The notes: generated from the sequence alone by a model not told the origin. A DNA stretch of 64,000 nucleotides from Crocodylus rhombifer (GCA_038503035.1 JAVSML010001066.1:310001-374000), one strand, 5' to 3'. Positions 48,591 through 59,176 are shown, counted from the stretch's first letter. Numbers and translations: made by a program.

Positions 48591-49749
48591 GGATTGGACT
48601 CCTGCAGGCAGAAATAGGGATTGAAGGTAGATTTCTACAACTAAAAGATTGTAAGACTTGTTTTCCATTATTAGTACAAATTCTAAAATCCTTACCAAAT
48701 GCAATTTTGATATAATTTAACAGTAGACAATTCTTGCCAAAATTTGAGGTTATTTAAAGAACAAGGACTTCAACAGAATAATAGTATCTACAGAAAAGTT
48801 ACTGAAAAAAGGTTTCTCAGCAAAATTAATGCTCAGATTTTAATAAAATTAAAATTATTATTTTTACTAGAAATGTTTACTTCTTTTAGACCTACAGTAG
48901 TTCCACATGTCTCTCATCAAATGTTTTCTATTGTTCTGTATCACTTCACACACAAGAACACAAGGGACATAGGACTGGAAATGGCCGTCTTGGGCATCGA
49001 GTCCAGTCCTAGGCTATTATTTACACAATGAACCTACTGGGTGCACCCCAGTCAAAAACCACCAGTTACAGGCAAGGAAACTGTCTTAATGCTTCAGAAG
49101 AATGCAAAGAAACTACCAGAAGCACATAGCATTCATAAGGCTGAAAAAATCTGGCCCCAATTGACAATCGGCACAAGCCCAGATGAATGGAAATACCAAG
49201 CATTTTCCACACTATGAACAAGGTATCTATATTCACCAATGTGAGTATTGCAAGGACAAGACTTCACGTACCATAAACATTCACTGATAAGTCAGAACTC
49301 CCCATACTATCACCCCTTTCAAAAACTTAACCCGTTCAATCTTATTAATGCAGATTTTTTTCCTCCACCACTTTGCTTGAAAGACTACACCAAAACTTCT
49401 CTCTCAATAGTTATAAATCTTTGAATTCCCAATCTAAGTTTAACTTTATCTGTAACCAGTTTGTAGCTCAAGAAATCTAAACAGAAATTAATAGAGTTGA
49501 AATCTCTGTTTTTCAAGATTTGACCATGTAGTGAAAGAGCAGTCTTGCTACAAATACAGACTAGACTAAACTGGCAAAGCTGAATATGTAAGAAGGTTCT
49601 GCAACTCTTATTTCCTTCACTCTGCATAGGACAATCATTTTTTCAAAAGCACTAAAACACAACAGTTTAAAAAAATCTCTTAAGAATTCAATACTTGTTT
49701 ATACACCAAACTTCATAGAGCAAAAAGCATATCTCATTTTTAAACTCAC
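48591..49749 (-). other. RNF180 intron sequence downstream of the large exon
   Basis: Plain AT-rich intron. At 48955-49062 the text 'gacataggactggaaatggc' and 'catcgagtccagtcctaggc' resembles a CR1 3' end on the minus strand (low confidence). The exon's reading frame continues 16 codons into this intron before a stop at 49699-49701. Confidence 0.6.
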
Positions 49750-50715
49750 CTGCTTCTGTAGCCACCTCTCACGCCTTCTTTGTTTTCTCCTCAAACTCTT
49801 CAATTTGTTTCTCTCTCTTTTGCTTAGCTTTTTTTGATGGACAGTAACTAAGGAGATACTGGCAGGTTCCTGATCAATTGGTGTGATATTCTCCTGTCCA
49901 GTGTCATCATCTTCTGCATAATTTGCAGATGGAAACAGATCCATCACGAAAGGTAGCTGGTCAGCAGTGGCACTCCCAGAACACTGTTCAGATGCTTGGA
50001 AACCACATTCACATTCTGTCCCCCTTCGTGTTAATGCATTACAGGAAGTAACTGAAAACCTTTCTGACAGTTCATCAGCATCAAAACTATATAGGCCCTG
50101 AAAGGAATTCTCTCTACCGGACTCTAATTGCAAATTACTGCTTGGGTAAATGGGCTGTGTATCATTTTGCCTGTGATAAATAGGTCCATTACCTGAAGTT
50201 CCACATAAATTAGGCAACAAAACGAGTTTCTCTCTGATGTTCAAATCCAAACTATGTGATTTTCTATGAAAAGCTTTTATCAAGTGCATATCATTTACAG
50301 GCCAGGAAGCTGAAAGACTCTTTTTTTGACTGAACACCTTGAAGTGTGGTTTTCTACTATTTATATCAAAGTTGGTTGCTTGCACCTCTAGGCAAAGTGC
50401 TTCTGTTAATCTTCCACTTTCACTATAATTTTTGGTCATGCATGGAATCCCTGGATTTCTGATTTCCAAAGTTCCACCTGTCACTTTGTGTTGGATTTTC
50501 TTGTTAAAACCAGATTGAGCTTTACAAAGTGACAAGTGTTTTACTGATGATCTTGGGAGTTTAATTGAACAAGCTGGCTGAAAATCAGTCCGACTCTTGC
50601 AGAAATGTATATTTACAAATTGACCACAGGAACATTTTGTGTTGCGAACAAAGTTAAAGCCCCCCAGACGGGCCCCACAGAATGGGCAGTTCAGTTTTCC
50701 AATCGTCCACTGTGC
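49750..50715 (-). CDS. RNF180: RNF180 (Rines) large internal coding exon
   Basis: RNF180 is a membrane-anchored RING-type E3 ubiquitin ligase of the endoplasmic reticulum; reported substrates include ZIC2 and monoamine oxidase A. This exon is 966 bp, 322 codons, phase 0 at both ends, with no stop. It begins after an acceptor (ttcctttcattcttag) with AQWTIGKLNCPFCGARLGGF, a conserved cysteine segment continuing to KCSCGQ. Further RNF180 landmarks are GRLTEALCLEV, the near-invariant AFHRKSHSLDLNI.EKL step, and the basic region LKSLRRKQRRRERWLQKQ just before the donor (caggtgagt, GT at 49749-49748). An in-frame Met at 50535 is not the start. The RING and the C-terminal membrane segment are encoded by later exons not seen here. 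The identification comes from recall of the protein's conserved motifs and exon structure; no search was run. Confidence 0.95.
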
Positions 50716-52582
50716 CTAAGAATGAAAGGAAAAACAAAAACAACAAAACAATAAAGTCATTGTAAACCAAAATAAAGGGAAAAAAGCTATTGGATTCCCT
50801 GTTCTCCTATGGTAAAAGGACTTATAGAAAACAGACGGAATAGGACAAAAATATCAAATGTAAATAAATAAAATTAGATCTCTGAAAATGTTCTTTGATA
50901 TAAAGATACAAACATGAAAAACACTAAACCCCCCCACACATTTCAATTTGTAACTGATTAAAAAACATTCTTAAATATGCCAAGGCAGCTTGTAGTTAGG
51001 TACTGTATCACTAATAAGATATTAGACTCCTTAAAAAATTAAATTAGTTTACACTTCAATTTCAGTACAATTTTTAGTACAATTTCAGTTTAGTTTTCTG
51101 GGTGTTGATACACTTCTTGCCTACTAAACACATTGGGAGATGGCTTCCCACAAAAATGAATAAAGCTTTTGTTTCACTTATCACACAAATTCCAAATGGT
51201 ATATTTTATACTTTCAGTAGCTAGATGATGTATAAAGAAATAATCAAAAATGAGAAATTAATAAAAGAGCTGACATCAGCAAAAGTGAAACTGAGTACAT
51301 GCAGGTACCATAACAAACTTGCCATATGTAGTGAATTGTTTAATAAAAGTATTCTTTTCCTAGGTTTCATAAAATTGAAATATTGTTTATAATTTTAAGT
51401 CAGCCCTTTCTTCCGTAAGACAAGATGTACTAAGGTTCCAATTCTGCAAACATTTACATTCACAACTTTACTTAAGAGAGCAAATCAGCTCAGTATATAT
51501 TAGGGTGAAGTTACATATCACACTTAGACCAAGCTAAATATGTGGAATGTCAAGCAGTGTAAAAGTTAGAAATGCTGCGAGCAGTCACACTCTTAGCTTC
51601 CTATTCAGTGGAACTATTTGGGCAAGTACTTGTAGCCTGAGTGATTATATGACATTTGGCTAGAGACTTTACAGGGGTGGTGTTACATATTCAACTGAAT
51701 ACTTACTAATTGCTGTTAAAACTCAAGCACCCACACATTCAAGCAGTTTAACATGTGTTAAGTGCTTTCTAAGGTGAATTTACACATTATACCTGGACCA
51801 TACTAAGGGCACTTAAAATTCAAGCATTCATACTAAGTGCTTTCTGAGTGTCTCAAAGTTTTGCCACTTCAAGCAAAGCTTAACTGTGAGCTTTGCTACC
51901 TAGCACCACAGAGACAAAATGAGCAATTCGCAGTCCTCTGGCATTCCAGGATGCACAACTCCCAGCCCCAAGAGCAGAGATCAAGCCCACATACTCTTGC
52001 TATTAGCTATGCACCTGCTCCCCAGCCCTCTAGTGGCAAGTCAGAGATGTGCAAGCAAGAAAAGGTATTAACCCTTAATGTGACACTGCTTGCAGTTCAT
52101 TTAACTTTAACCCAGCTTAAAATTTCACAGATTTAGCTTGGTCTAAATGTAACATGTAACTTCACCCTTAGAGTTGTAAAGTGGTTCCCTTACAGGTGAG
52201 GGTTATCTCCTTAACAAGTTCTAACTTTGATAGATAACTATACCCAGTGATTTGCAATGATTACAAGTGAATGTATGATACCAACCTAACACATTCCAAC
52301 TCTAATATATCACAACATTCCAAGAATTTTCAGCTGTTGAAAGTGAATATGTGATAAGGCCCTAAGGCAAGTTCCTAAAGTTTTAAGGGGAGTTAACAGT
52401 AGGCAGCCCAGAACTTCCCATTACAACACTCTGTTTTCAACTGCTTATAACTATAAGCAATTGAATACACCTGCACTTTAATTATCTGGGTAGAAATTCT
52501 CCATGGTGCTTTGCCTCTGGGTGAATATTCTGAAAAGCTTAAAAAAAAAATCAGATCAGTAGTTTCAGAGAATGGTATAAGG
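50716..52582 (-). other. RNF180 intron, repeat-poor part
   Basis: First part of the 9236-bp intron between the two identified exons (in minus-strand terms, the 3' part of the intron). AT-rich, no element recognised up to the hAT at 52583. The pyrimidine tract and acceptor of the large exon are at 50716-50740. Confidence 0.7.
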
Positions 52583-52883
52583 CAGTGGTGCTCATCCTTT
52601 TTGCCCTGTGAGCCAGATGGACATTGCTTGAACCATCTGTGGGATAGATCCTGCCAGTGGGTGCAATTTGGCCACACAGAAGGAGGTGGGGACAGCCCCA
52701 CCCCAATCCAGCCATGGTTGGGAGGGGACATGTCCCAGACACAAACCTGCCACGCCGGGCTTGGGGATTTGGCAGCAGGGGAGGGATGGCAGTATCAATT
52801 GCTACTGTTTCCTGGCCATCAAATTTCCTGACCCATGGGGAACCCCACAGATTTGGCCTATGGGCAGGAGTTGAACACATCCA
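52583..52883. mobile_element. non-autonomous hAT-like element, 301 bp
   Basis: It starts cagtggtgctcatccttttt and ends gagttgaacacatcca. The flanks gtataagg (52575-52582) and atataagg (52884-52891) match at 7 of 8 positions. Same family as 23112-23415, from the shared head and 'gccagat' words. The open frames across it are spurious. Confidence 0.8.
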
Positions 52884-52970
52884 ATATAAGGGGAAAAGCT
52901 GTACTTGCCGTTTTGTAATATTAAAAAAAATGCTCTGGCAAACCTTTCTTTAAAAAGCTCTGTAGCAAGT

Positions 52971-53061
52971 TGTTGCTCAGTTCATTATTTTTCCTGGGGA
53001 AAACTTGTCTCCACAAGAAAAAAAAAGTCCATAACAAAACAACCTTTGTGGCTCAGGGCTA
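52971..53061 (-). repeat. LTR-like terminal repeat of the Gypsy element (3' side)
   Basis: tgttgctcagttcattattt, then 'aacttgtctccacaagaaaa' and, after a gap, 'gctcagggct'. The same words in the same order occur at 57383-57545. Taken as the conserved edge of the LTR; the rest of the LTR (towards 53280) is not alignable with the other copy by eye. Confidence 0.6.
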
Positions 53062-53289
53062 ATTGCGTGGCTCCATTCTTCCCCTCTACCATGCCCCAAG
53101 CTTCACAGATGTTATCATTCAATTATTATGTCATCTGACATTCTTTCTGCTTAGACCCTTTCTGGGCTCCCCACTACTTTCAGCCCATCTCTGGGCTCTT
53201 GGAGCGTTTAAGTCATCTGCCCAGCCTGCCTCTGGACTCCAGGACCCTCAGGTTACATACACAGCTGCTTCTTGGACTCTCAGGCCCTC

Positions 53290-53640
53290 ACGCTGGATGC
53301 TGGATCCAGAGGCATTTGCCAGTAACCCATGATTTGGTCCAAGGTAGTTATATACTTGGGGTTACTGATTCCCTTCACCATCTCATCGATTTGAGGCATA
53401 GAGTACACATCACATTTTGAAAATGTGTTGATTTTCAGAAGTCAATGCAAAACCAAATGGTGTGGTTGGACTTTGCCACCAACACAATCAGGCTACTCCA
53501 CTCGTTCCCCAATTCCTCAATCATCCCTAAGTCTAACATCTTTTTAACTTCCTGGTGGGGATTTGCAAGTGACCCTTTCGAGTTGTTCAGCCCAGTTTGA
53601 GGATAATCTAGTGTTCTATTAGTGTAGTCCAGCCCAGACT
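53290..53640 (-). pseudogene. reverse transcriptase fragment of the Gypsy element
   Basis: The minus-strand frames read KKMLDLGMIEELGNEWSSLI, then an RFCIDFRKLN-type step degraded to WFCIDF plus a stop, and finally KYITTLDQIMGYWQMPLDP (the 'LDL.KGYWQ' step). These are the fingers and palm start of a Ty3/Gypsy RT. The sequence then runs straight into LTR-like DNA, so the catalytic YxDD and RNase H are absent. Located 3' of integrase. Confidence 0.85.
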
Positions 53641-54533
53641 CCTGGTAAACAACTCTTTAAATTCCACCATAAGGCCCTTTATTTTCACCTGTTGAGTTGA
53701 GGTCAATGTCTCCCCTAGTTTGAGGCCCATTATCAGATCTGGGAAGGGATCTAGGATTCCTAGATCAGCTTCCAGAGAGACCACAACAGGCCTCTTGAGC
53801 CTTCCAGGGTTTTATCAAGTTAATGTAGTAAATCTGTGACCTTTGTCATTTCTCCACCAGGTGAACCTTATAATTTACTTGCCCTACCCTCCTCAGGACC
53901 TCAGAAGGTCCTTGCCACTTTGCCAGTAACTTACTTTTGGAGAAGGGGAGTAACAGTAGGACTCAATCCTTTGGTTGGGAGACACAGAGCTGAGCTTTTC
54001 TATTATATTGCTGTTATTGCTCCTGTTGGGCTGCTTCAAGTTTTTTCTTTATGTGGGCCCCAACCAGATCTAACCTCTCTTGCAGCTTCAAGACATACCA
54101 CATTATGTTTTGTATCACAGTTCCCTGGACCTGCCAGGACTCTTGCAGGAGGTCTAGCACACCCCAAAGCTGCCTCCCATAGCACAATTCAAAAGGCAAA
54201 AAGCCAGTGGAAGACTGTGGAACCTCATGTATGGTGAATACAGCTGATCCCAATTCTTCAGCTCCTCTGATACAAATTTCCTCAACATCCCCTTCAGTGT
54301 TAAAACTTTCAACTAGGCCATCCATTTGAGGATGATACACTGAAGTTTTGACCAAATAAACCTTCAATAGTAACTGGGACATGAAGGCTGTACCTTGGTC
54401 CATTAAAATGTCTTTCGGAATGCTCACCTGGTAAAAAATCTGTAGTAGCTCCATGGCCACCATTCGTCCTGATGCTGAACAGAATGCCACCCCGTTGGGG
54501 TAGCAGGTGGCACAATTGACCAGGACCAGAAAG

Positions 54534-55318
54534 TAGAGGTGCCCTGATACACTGGGTCCTATATCATATCAGCAACAATATAAGGAATATTGATATTATC
54601 AACAATTGGCTTTTTTTGGCTGATGTGGCCAATAATGTCGTCGATAAATGCCCCGTGCATGAGCAGCTGCAGCACAGCATGAACGTGGCCAGGAGCACAG
54701 CATGGCAGCATGGAGAGCAGCATGTAGCTGGTANNNNNNNNNNCTGTACTCAGGGCAGGTAGCAACAGTGCTGGGAGAAGAGCTATGGAGAGGCTACAGT
54801 CACCACAAAATTTGTGGTAGCCCCCATCCCAGCACCCCTGCCATCCACCCTAAGCTCAGCCCAACACAGTCCCCCCACAGGGAAGAAGCCAGAACTGGCC
54901 CTGGCCCCAGCCCACAGTGGCAGCCTGCTCTCACCCTACGCACAGATCTGGGTGACACACGCTGGGGTGCCCACCTGGGCTGTGCATAGCAGCAGGAACT
55001 GCCCCTCCTCTCTGCGCCCCCGGACAAGCTGCGGCTCCATCCCATGCCCCACCCCACCCCAGCTGAGCAGCATCTGCCCCTACCCCTTCCCCTGCCCCAG
55101 TCCCATTCCCTACCTCACCATGGTGGCCTTGATCTGCCCCCCCCAGCCCCTTCCCTCCCTTCCCCATTGCCCCTTCCCCCACAACAGACTTACCAGCCAG
55201 ATGCTGCTCTCCAAGCTCCCAGGCTGCATATTGTCAATCAGATCAGTATTGGCTGATATGGCTTGTTAAAAATCAGCCATCAGTATCAGCCCAAAAAATT
55301 TCTGTCATTGCACCCCTA
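54534..55318. mobile_element. hAT-like element inserted in the Gypsy integrase
   Basis: It starts tagaggtgccctgatacact and ends ctgtcattgcacccct + a; the ends are imperfect inverted copies. The flanks ccagaaag (54526-54533) and ccaaaaag (55319-55326) match at 7 of 8 positions. The interior is GC-rich with 'atatcagc' and 'ggctgatat' words near both ends and contains the assembly gap. The fragment at 23503 shares its terminal sequence. No transposase. Confidence 0.85.
54734..54743. other. assembly gap (10 N)
   Basis: Ten undetermined bases. The true gap length is unknown, so the length of the surrounding hAT-like element is a minimum estimate. Confidence 1.
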
Positions 55319-56139
55319 CCAAAAAGGAACCTGGATCCCCTTTGATCTTAGTTCCAGTGGTCCCAATCAGCAGGATGGGCACCGGGTGTGGGGCTTATGG
55401 ACGAGCTGGGGGCAAACAGCTGGCACTAAGGGCAGGATGCACCATAGTCTTTAATTTCCTGGTATATTCCAAGCCAAAAAAACTCACCAGCATGCTATCC
55501 TGCATATTTTCTGCCTCCAAATGGCACCCCCAGGGTATGTTATGTTTCAACACCTGGCAACAATATTGCTTTCGGTCCAACAGTTGGAACTGCCAGGCCC
55601 TGGTGACATTGTCTTTGGTCAACCCTCATCAGAGGTCCCCCTGCAGCTCCTGGGCTGCTAAGCATGCATCTATTATAGCCCCATTGGCCCATCCCAACCA
55701 GCTACACTGAGGGGTATATACCAGATCCTCCCTTTGACCCCGGATGAAACCAACCTTCCCCACCTGATCTAATCTGTTCTCTTGATGAATGCCAGAGGTC
55801 CCCTGATCCTCCACTGCACCCTGACACTTTTCTCCAGAGTGTTTCCTCTGGTTGGTAAGGGTCTCCCACCTGACCTGCTGCCATTCTCAACATGACCTGA
55901 ACTCTGGTCCAAAAAATTATGGGTCTAAAGAGGAAAATATCTCCCCTAATTCTGGTTTTGTGACACTGGGGTCCATCCACCTGGGCTTTATGCATTCTCT
56001 GGGCCAACCAGATCAGCTTGGTCATCAAGCCCCAGTCTCATCTCACCCCCACCACTACAGGGTAGGCTACATGGCAGGCCACTGCAGCTCTTACAAGCTC
56101 TTCCTCTCCCCTGATGGTCAGTTTCAGGTGGGCAATGGG

Positions 56140-56320
56140 GTATGGTCAGAAATACCCAGGAAAGTATGTGACGTGCTCACATTCACCTACCGTGACATCT
56201 GCTGGACTCACAAACTGCTCATGTGCAAATGTTTGTCCAGAGACCAAGTCTATGAGTCCTACTACATGGAGATCCCTGATATTTACAGGGATCACATATC
56301 TCCTCAGGTCTGGGCTCTCT
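56140..56320 (-). pseudogene. retropepsin-like protease remnant of the Gypsy element
   Basis: The frame reads YVIPVNIRDLHVVGLIDLVS followed by GQTFAHEQFVSP, which lines up with the aspartic protease step of Gypsy polyproteins (usually L-I-D-S-G-S-G-Q-T). The D-S/T-G catalytic triplet is altered (LIDLVSGQT). It lies between gag and integrase, as expected. Confidence 0.7.
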
Positions 56321-56479
56321 AGTCTTGCCTCTGAGACCAAGGCATTGGAGTATCCATAGTCCATTTGTGGGAACCCCAGTATCTGTGCCCTTTCATTTTG
56401 CATGGGAAGCATATAATCTATGCCTGCATTCCTCCACCTGCTGAGATGCCCCAGGTGGCCCTCTTCTCCAGGCCCCCCA

Positions 56480-57330
56480 CTCAAAAGCTGTCCTCCAGTC
56501 TGAGGCCTTGGATATAGAGATAATGCTCCTACCAAAGGCCTCCCTAGACCCCTGGCTGGCTTGCTGTGGAGCCCCAGTTTCCTTAGGCCCATAGGCTGCC
56601 CGTTTTCCCAGGGTTCCCAACCATCTAACTCAGCAAACATGAAGTCCTTTATCCTCCAATGTGGCTTCCTCCAGGCTGACCACCCTGCAGTGAGTGATAC
56701 CACCTTTGGGCTTTTACTGGAAGGATAGCACAGAATTGTTCCAATGCTACTAGTTCCATGACCTCTGCAGCCAACCAAGCATCTGGGTTTATCCATGAGG
56801 TGCATACATCTTTTAGCTTCTGAGGCATAGCTTGGGGCTGCACATTTGGGCCCCAAGACTCCAACCAGAACTGTCAGTGATAAGCCTCCTCCATGAGTCA
56901 GTATGGCTGTTTTGAGGGCTCTAGTGTCTATTGCCGAGTCTGCTCCCATAGTCCAATAAGCAGCCTGGGTCTTCCCTGTTAACAAGGGGACCACCCACAC
57001 AGCCCATGTGTCCTATGTCTACTGATATACCTCTACCACCCACTTCAAACATGGCAAGAAAATCCTCCAGATCATTTGCCAGGCTCTTCACTTTGAGTAC
57101 TCTTCCCTCTAACTCCTGGGAACCCGGTGATTCAACAATGTGATAGAGATCTGACAAGCACCCAGCTGCTTTTTCAGGAACTCCTACTGATACTGCTCTC
57201 ACTCAAACTGTTGCAGTTGCTGCTGCTGCTCTCTGGAACTGCTGTTACTAGGTTTGGAGCTGCTGAAACAGCTGCTGCTGCTGCAATCCCTCCAGACATT
57301 TTATCAGGGTTCTGGTTTCCATGGAGACTA
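56480..57330 (-). pseudogene. gag remnant with SCAN-like capsid segment
   Basis: On the minus strand a Gln-rich lead (CAG/CTG-rich DNA at 57215-57330) is followed by SLANDLEDFLAMFE, then, after frameshifts, VVPLLTGKTQAAYW (capsid N-terminal domain style). The segment at about 56685-56825 reads QKLKDVCTSWINPDAW and EVMELVALEQFCAILP. This is the pattern of the SCAN domain (L-R-x-L-C..W..P....E..L.LL.LEQFL.ILP), which is known to derive from a Gmr1-type gag. At least two frameshifts and several stops are present. A zinc-knuckle region downstream (near 56400) is decayed. Confidence 0.85.
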
Positions 57331-57382
57331 GAACTGGCACTGGGGTTTAGAATGCCTGTGTTCTCCACCATGTATGGTTGGT

Positions 57383-57545
57383 TGTTGCTCAGTAGTTTAT
57401 TTTTCCTGGAGCAAACTTGTCACCACAAGAAAAACAATATCCATGACAAAGCAATCACTTAAACATACAATCAACGAAGGGTTAACTCACAGCCATGGTC
57501 CTTCCTTGATCACAGAGAGAAGGCATTGCAGCTCAGGGCTACCTC
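57383..57545 (-). repeat. LTR-like terminal repeat of the Gypsy element (5' side)
   Basis: tgttgctcagtagtttattt, then 'aacttgtcaccacaagaaaa' and 'gctcagggct', match 52971-53061 with an extra stretch of about 85 bp before the last motif. On the minus strand a tggtggagaacacagg sequence follows about 13 bp inside, which could be a primer-binding site (inference). Confidence 0.6.
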
Positions 57546-58720
57546 CTTGGTAGCCTACCTGCCTGCCTGACAGCAATGAGAAGAGAACTAAAATTGGTTG
57601 GAGAGAGACTAGAACCAGGAGTCAAGGGGTAAAAACAGAGGTCACCATACAAAGAAGATCAGCTCTGGTGGGATGTATCCTACCACAGCTGATTCACTTT
57701 ATGAAGCCACATGTTCCCCTTCCCCAGGAATCCCCTGTGTACCTTGCTGCCCCTTACCTCCTTCACACAACTGCACCAGATCCTGTGGAGCCAGGGGTTG
57801 GCTTAGGTTCCACAGAGGGACCTGTGACCTGTGCCTCCATGTGAAGAACAGGTTAGCACAGATCCCAGCATGGAGGTGCTGAACATGGGGAATTCTCAGC
57901 ACCCCAGGCCTCTATACTGGGACCCACACTAAGTCCTCTTCAAACAGAGGCACAGAGTCATGCAGGTCTCAATGTGGAGGCATGGGGCACCGGGGATTCC
58001 CCAGGTCCTGTGTTACCATGCTGGGACCTGTGTGGGCTTTTCCTGTTTATGGAGATGTGCTTCTGGAGATCCTGGAGCACCCTGACTTTCCCTGCTTACA
58101 GAGAAAAACCATGTAGGGTCAGGGCCATCAAGCCACTGAGCTTGTCCATGCTCAGGGCAGCTGGAGAACATGGGACATTCCAAGATGCCTATTCAATCCT
58201 GACAGAGCAAACAGACGTCCACTGCAACAAAGTGGCACTATTTATCACTACATTTTGTCACAGCCAAAGATGCAGTGTGACAAAGAGTGAAGTCTCTATG
58301 CTTGCCATTTGCGCTGCCATAATTTTGGAGGCCCAAATGTGAGATCCTGTGATGTCTGTTTCTACTGAAGGATAGGGGACAAGATGACTTTAACCGGGAG
58401 AGGAAAAGGATAAACTGACTGCATAAGGAGATAGAAGAGGAGACTGGGAGAGGCTGAGGAAGAAGACTGGAACTACATTAAGAAGCCTAAGGAATGGAGA
58501 GCAGAACTTGGCCTGTAAGAAGGATGGGGCCAAGACAAAGGTTAGGACTAAAAGAGAGATAGATTGTAAGTGATGAGATGCAAAAGATCAGGCTTGTGGG
58601 GAAACAGGAAGAAGGGTCAAGATCCTTGAGTCTCACCATTCTTTTGTTGTTAGCACATATCTCTAAAACCCTCTGGCAAAGTGTGTGACTCATCATTCTC
58701 TAGTACTGCTCCACAGAGAG
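57546..58720 (-). other. RNF180 intron with degenerate tandem units
   Basis: 57795-58100 contains two to three diverged units of about 103 bp, each with 'tggaggYRYKG..ca' followed by 'ggggattc', 'c(a/c)ccccagg' and 'ctgggacc'. This may be part of the Gypsy LTR or an independent repeat. The remainder is plain. Confidence 0.5.
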
Positions 58721-58945
58721 CAAGGGTCAGCAACCTATGGCTTGCAGGCTGGATCCAAACCACTAACGGATTTTTTATCCAGCCTCCCAACCACAACAAA
58801 ACACATTTATATATCCTTTTGTAGGCAAATTGTGTGTGGAAATGCTTCATCTAGAGATGAAGAATAACAATTATTGCCTCCAGCCTGCTTTGAGAACAAG
58901 CTGAGTTAATTTGGCCTGCTGTTAGTGAATGATTGCAGACCCCTG
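58721..58945. mobile_element. hAT-like element, 225 bp
   Basis: The ends caagggtcagcaacctatgg and gattgcagacccctg are imperfect inverted copies. The flanks acagagag (58713-58720) and acacaaag (58946-58953) match at 6 of 8 positions. The 'ggcttgcaggctggatcc' text is typical of this group. Non-autonomous. Confidence 0.75.
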
Positions 58946-59021
58946 ACACAAAGATTAACAATCTACTGATGCTATCAGTTATTTTGTTAGCTCAACTGCC
59001 AAAAGTTCAGTGGTATGAAGC

Positions 59022-59176
59022 TAGGGTGACCATCATTGAGGATATTCCAGTTTTTTGCTACTCTGTACTCTATTGATACGAAACCCGATGCCTTTATGTC
59101 CTTAATTTTTCTCTTTAAGTTTTGTATCAATAGAGGACAGAGGACAACCGTACTGTCCTCTATGATGGTCACCCTA
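59022..59176. mobile_element. Tc1/mariner-like fold-back MITE, 155 bp
   Basis: The ends tagggtgaccatcattgagg and tctatgatggtcaccctata are inverted copies. Further in, 'tattgatacgaaac' pairs with 'gttttgtatcaatag'. The element begins and ends with TA, consistent with TA target use. Almost the whole element can form one hairpin. Confidence 0.85.

Larger units (their letters stand above)
53820..55560 (-). pseudogene. integrase of the Gypsy element, split by a hAT
   Basis: The zinc-binding (HHCC) domain is at about 55420-55555 (VLKHNIPWGCHLEAEN, then FFGLEYTRKLKTM) and has lost key residues. The core is at 54014-54533. The first catalytic Asp position reads Asn (in LVLVNCATCYP). The second is present in ILMDQGTAF. 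The Glu is present in the HPQMDGLVESFN step, with a shortened spacing of about 29 residues. The C-terminal domain is at about 53820-53960 (SKLLAKWQGPSEVLRRVGQV, then YYINLIKPWK). A 785-bp hAT-like element lies between the zinc domain and the core. Role in the family: insertion of the DNA copy into host chromosomes. Clearly inactive. Confidence 0.88.
52971..57545 (-). mobile_element. Gmr1-like Ty3/Gypsy LTR retrotransposon, broken
   Basis: On the minus strand the order is LTR-like end (57545-57383), gag with a SCAN-like segment, decayed protease, integrase (zinc-binding domain, core, C-terminal domain), then the start of reverse transcriptase, then the second LTR-like end (52971). Integrase before reverse transcriptase is the unusual order known for Gmr1-type Gypsy elements; ordinary Gypsy has it last. 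The RT lacks its YxDD part and RNase H, so there is a large deletion. Many stops, frameshifts and a hAT insertion at 54534-55318 make it dead. It lies within an RNF180 intron in the same orientation as the gene. Outer edges are approximate. Confidence 0.85.

Noticed and set aside
49699..50535. Treating the 278-codon open frame as a complete single-exon gene
   Set aside because: The frame is open upstream to a good acceptor at 50716 with conserved RNF180 residues, and the last 16 codons are past a consensus donor. It is an internal exon.
52393..52953. Open frames up to 112 codons around 52.4-52.95 kb
   Set aside because: They cross the edges of a hAT-like element with a target duplication and have no family resemblance.
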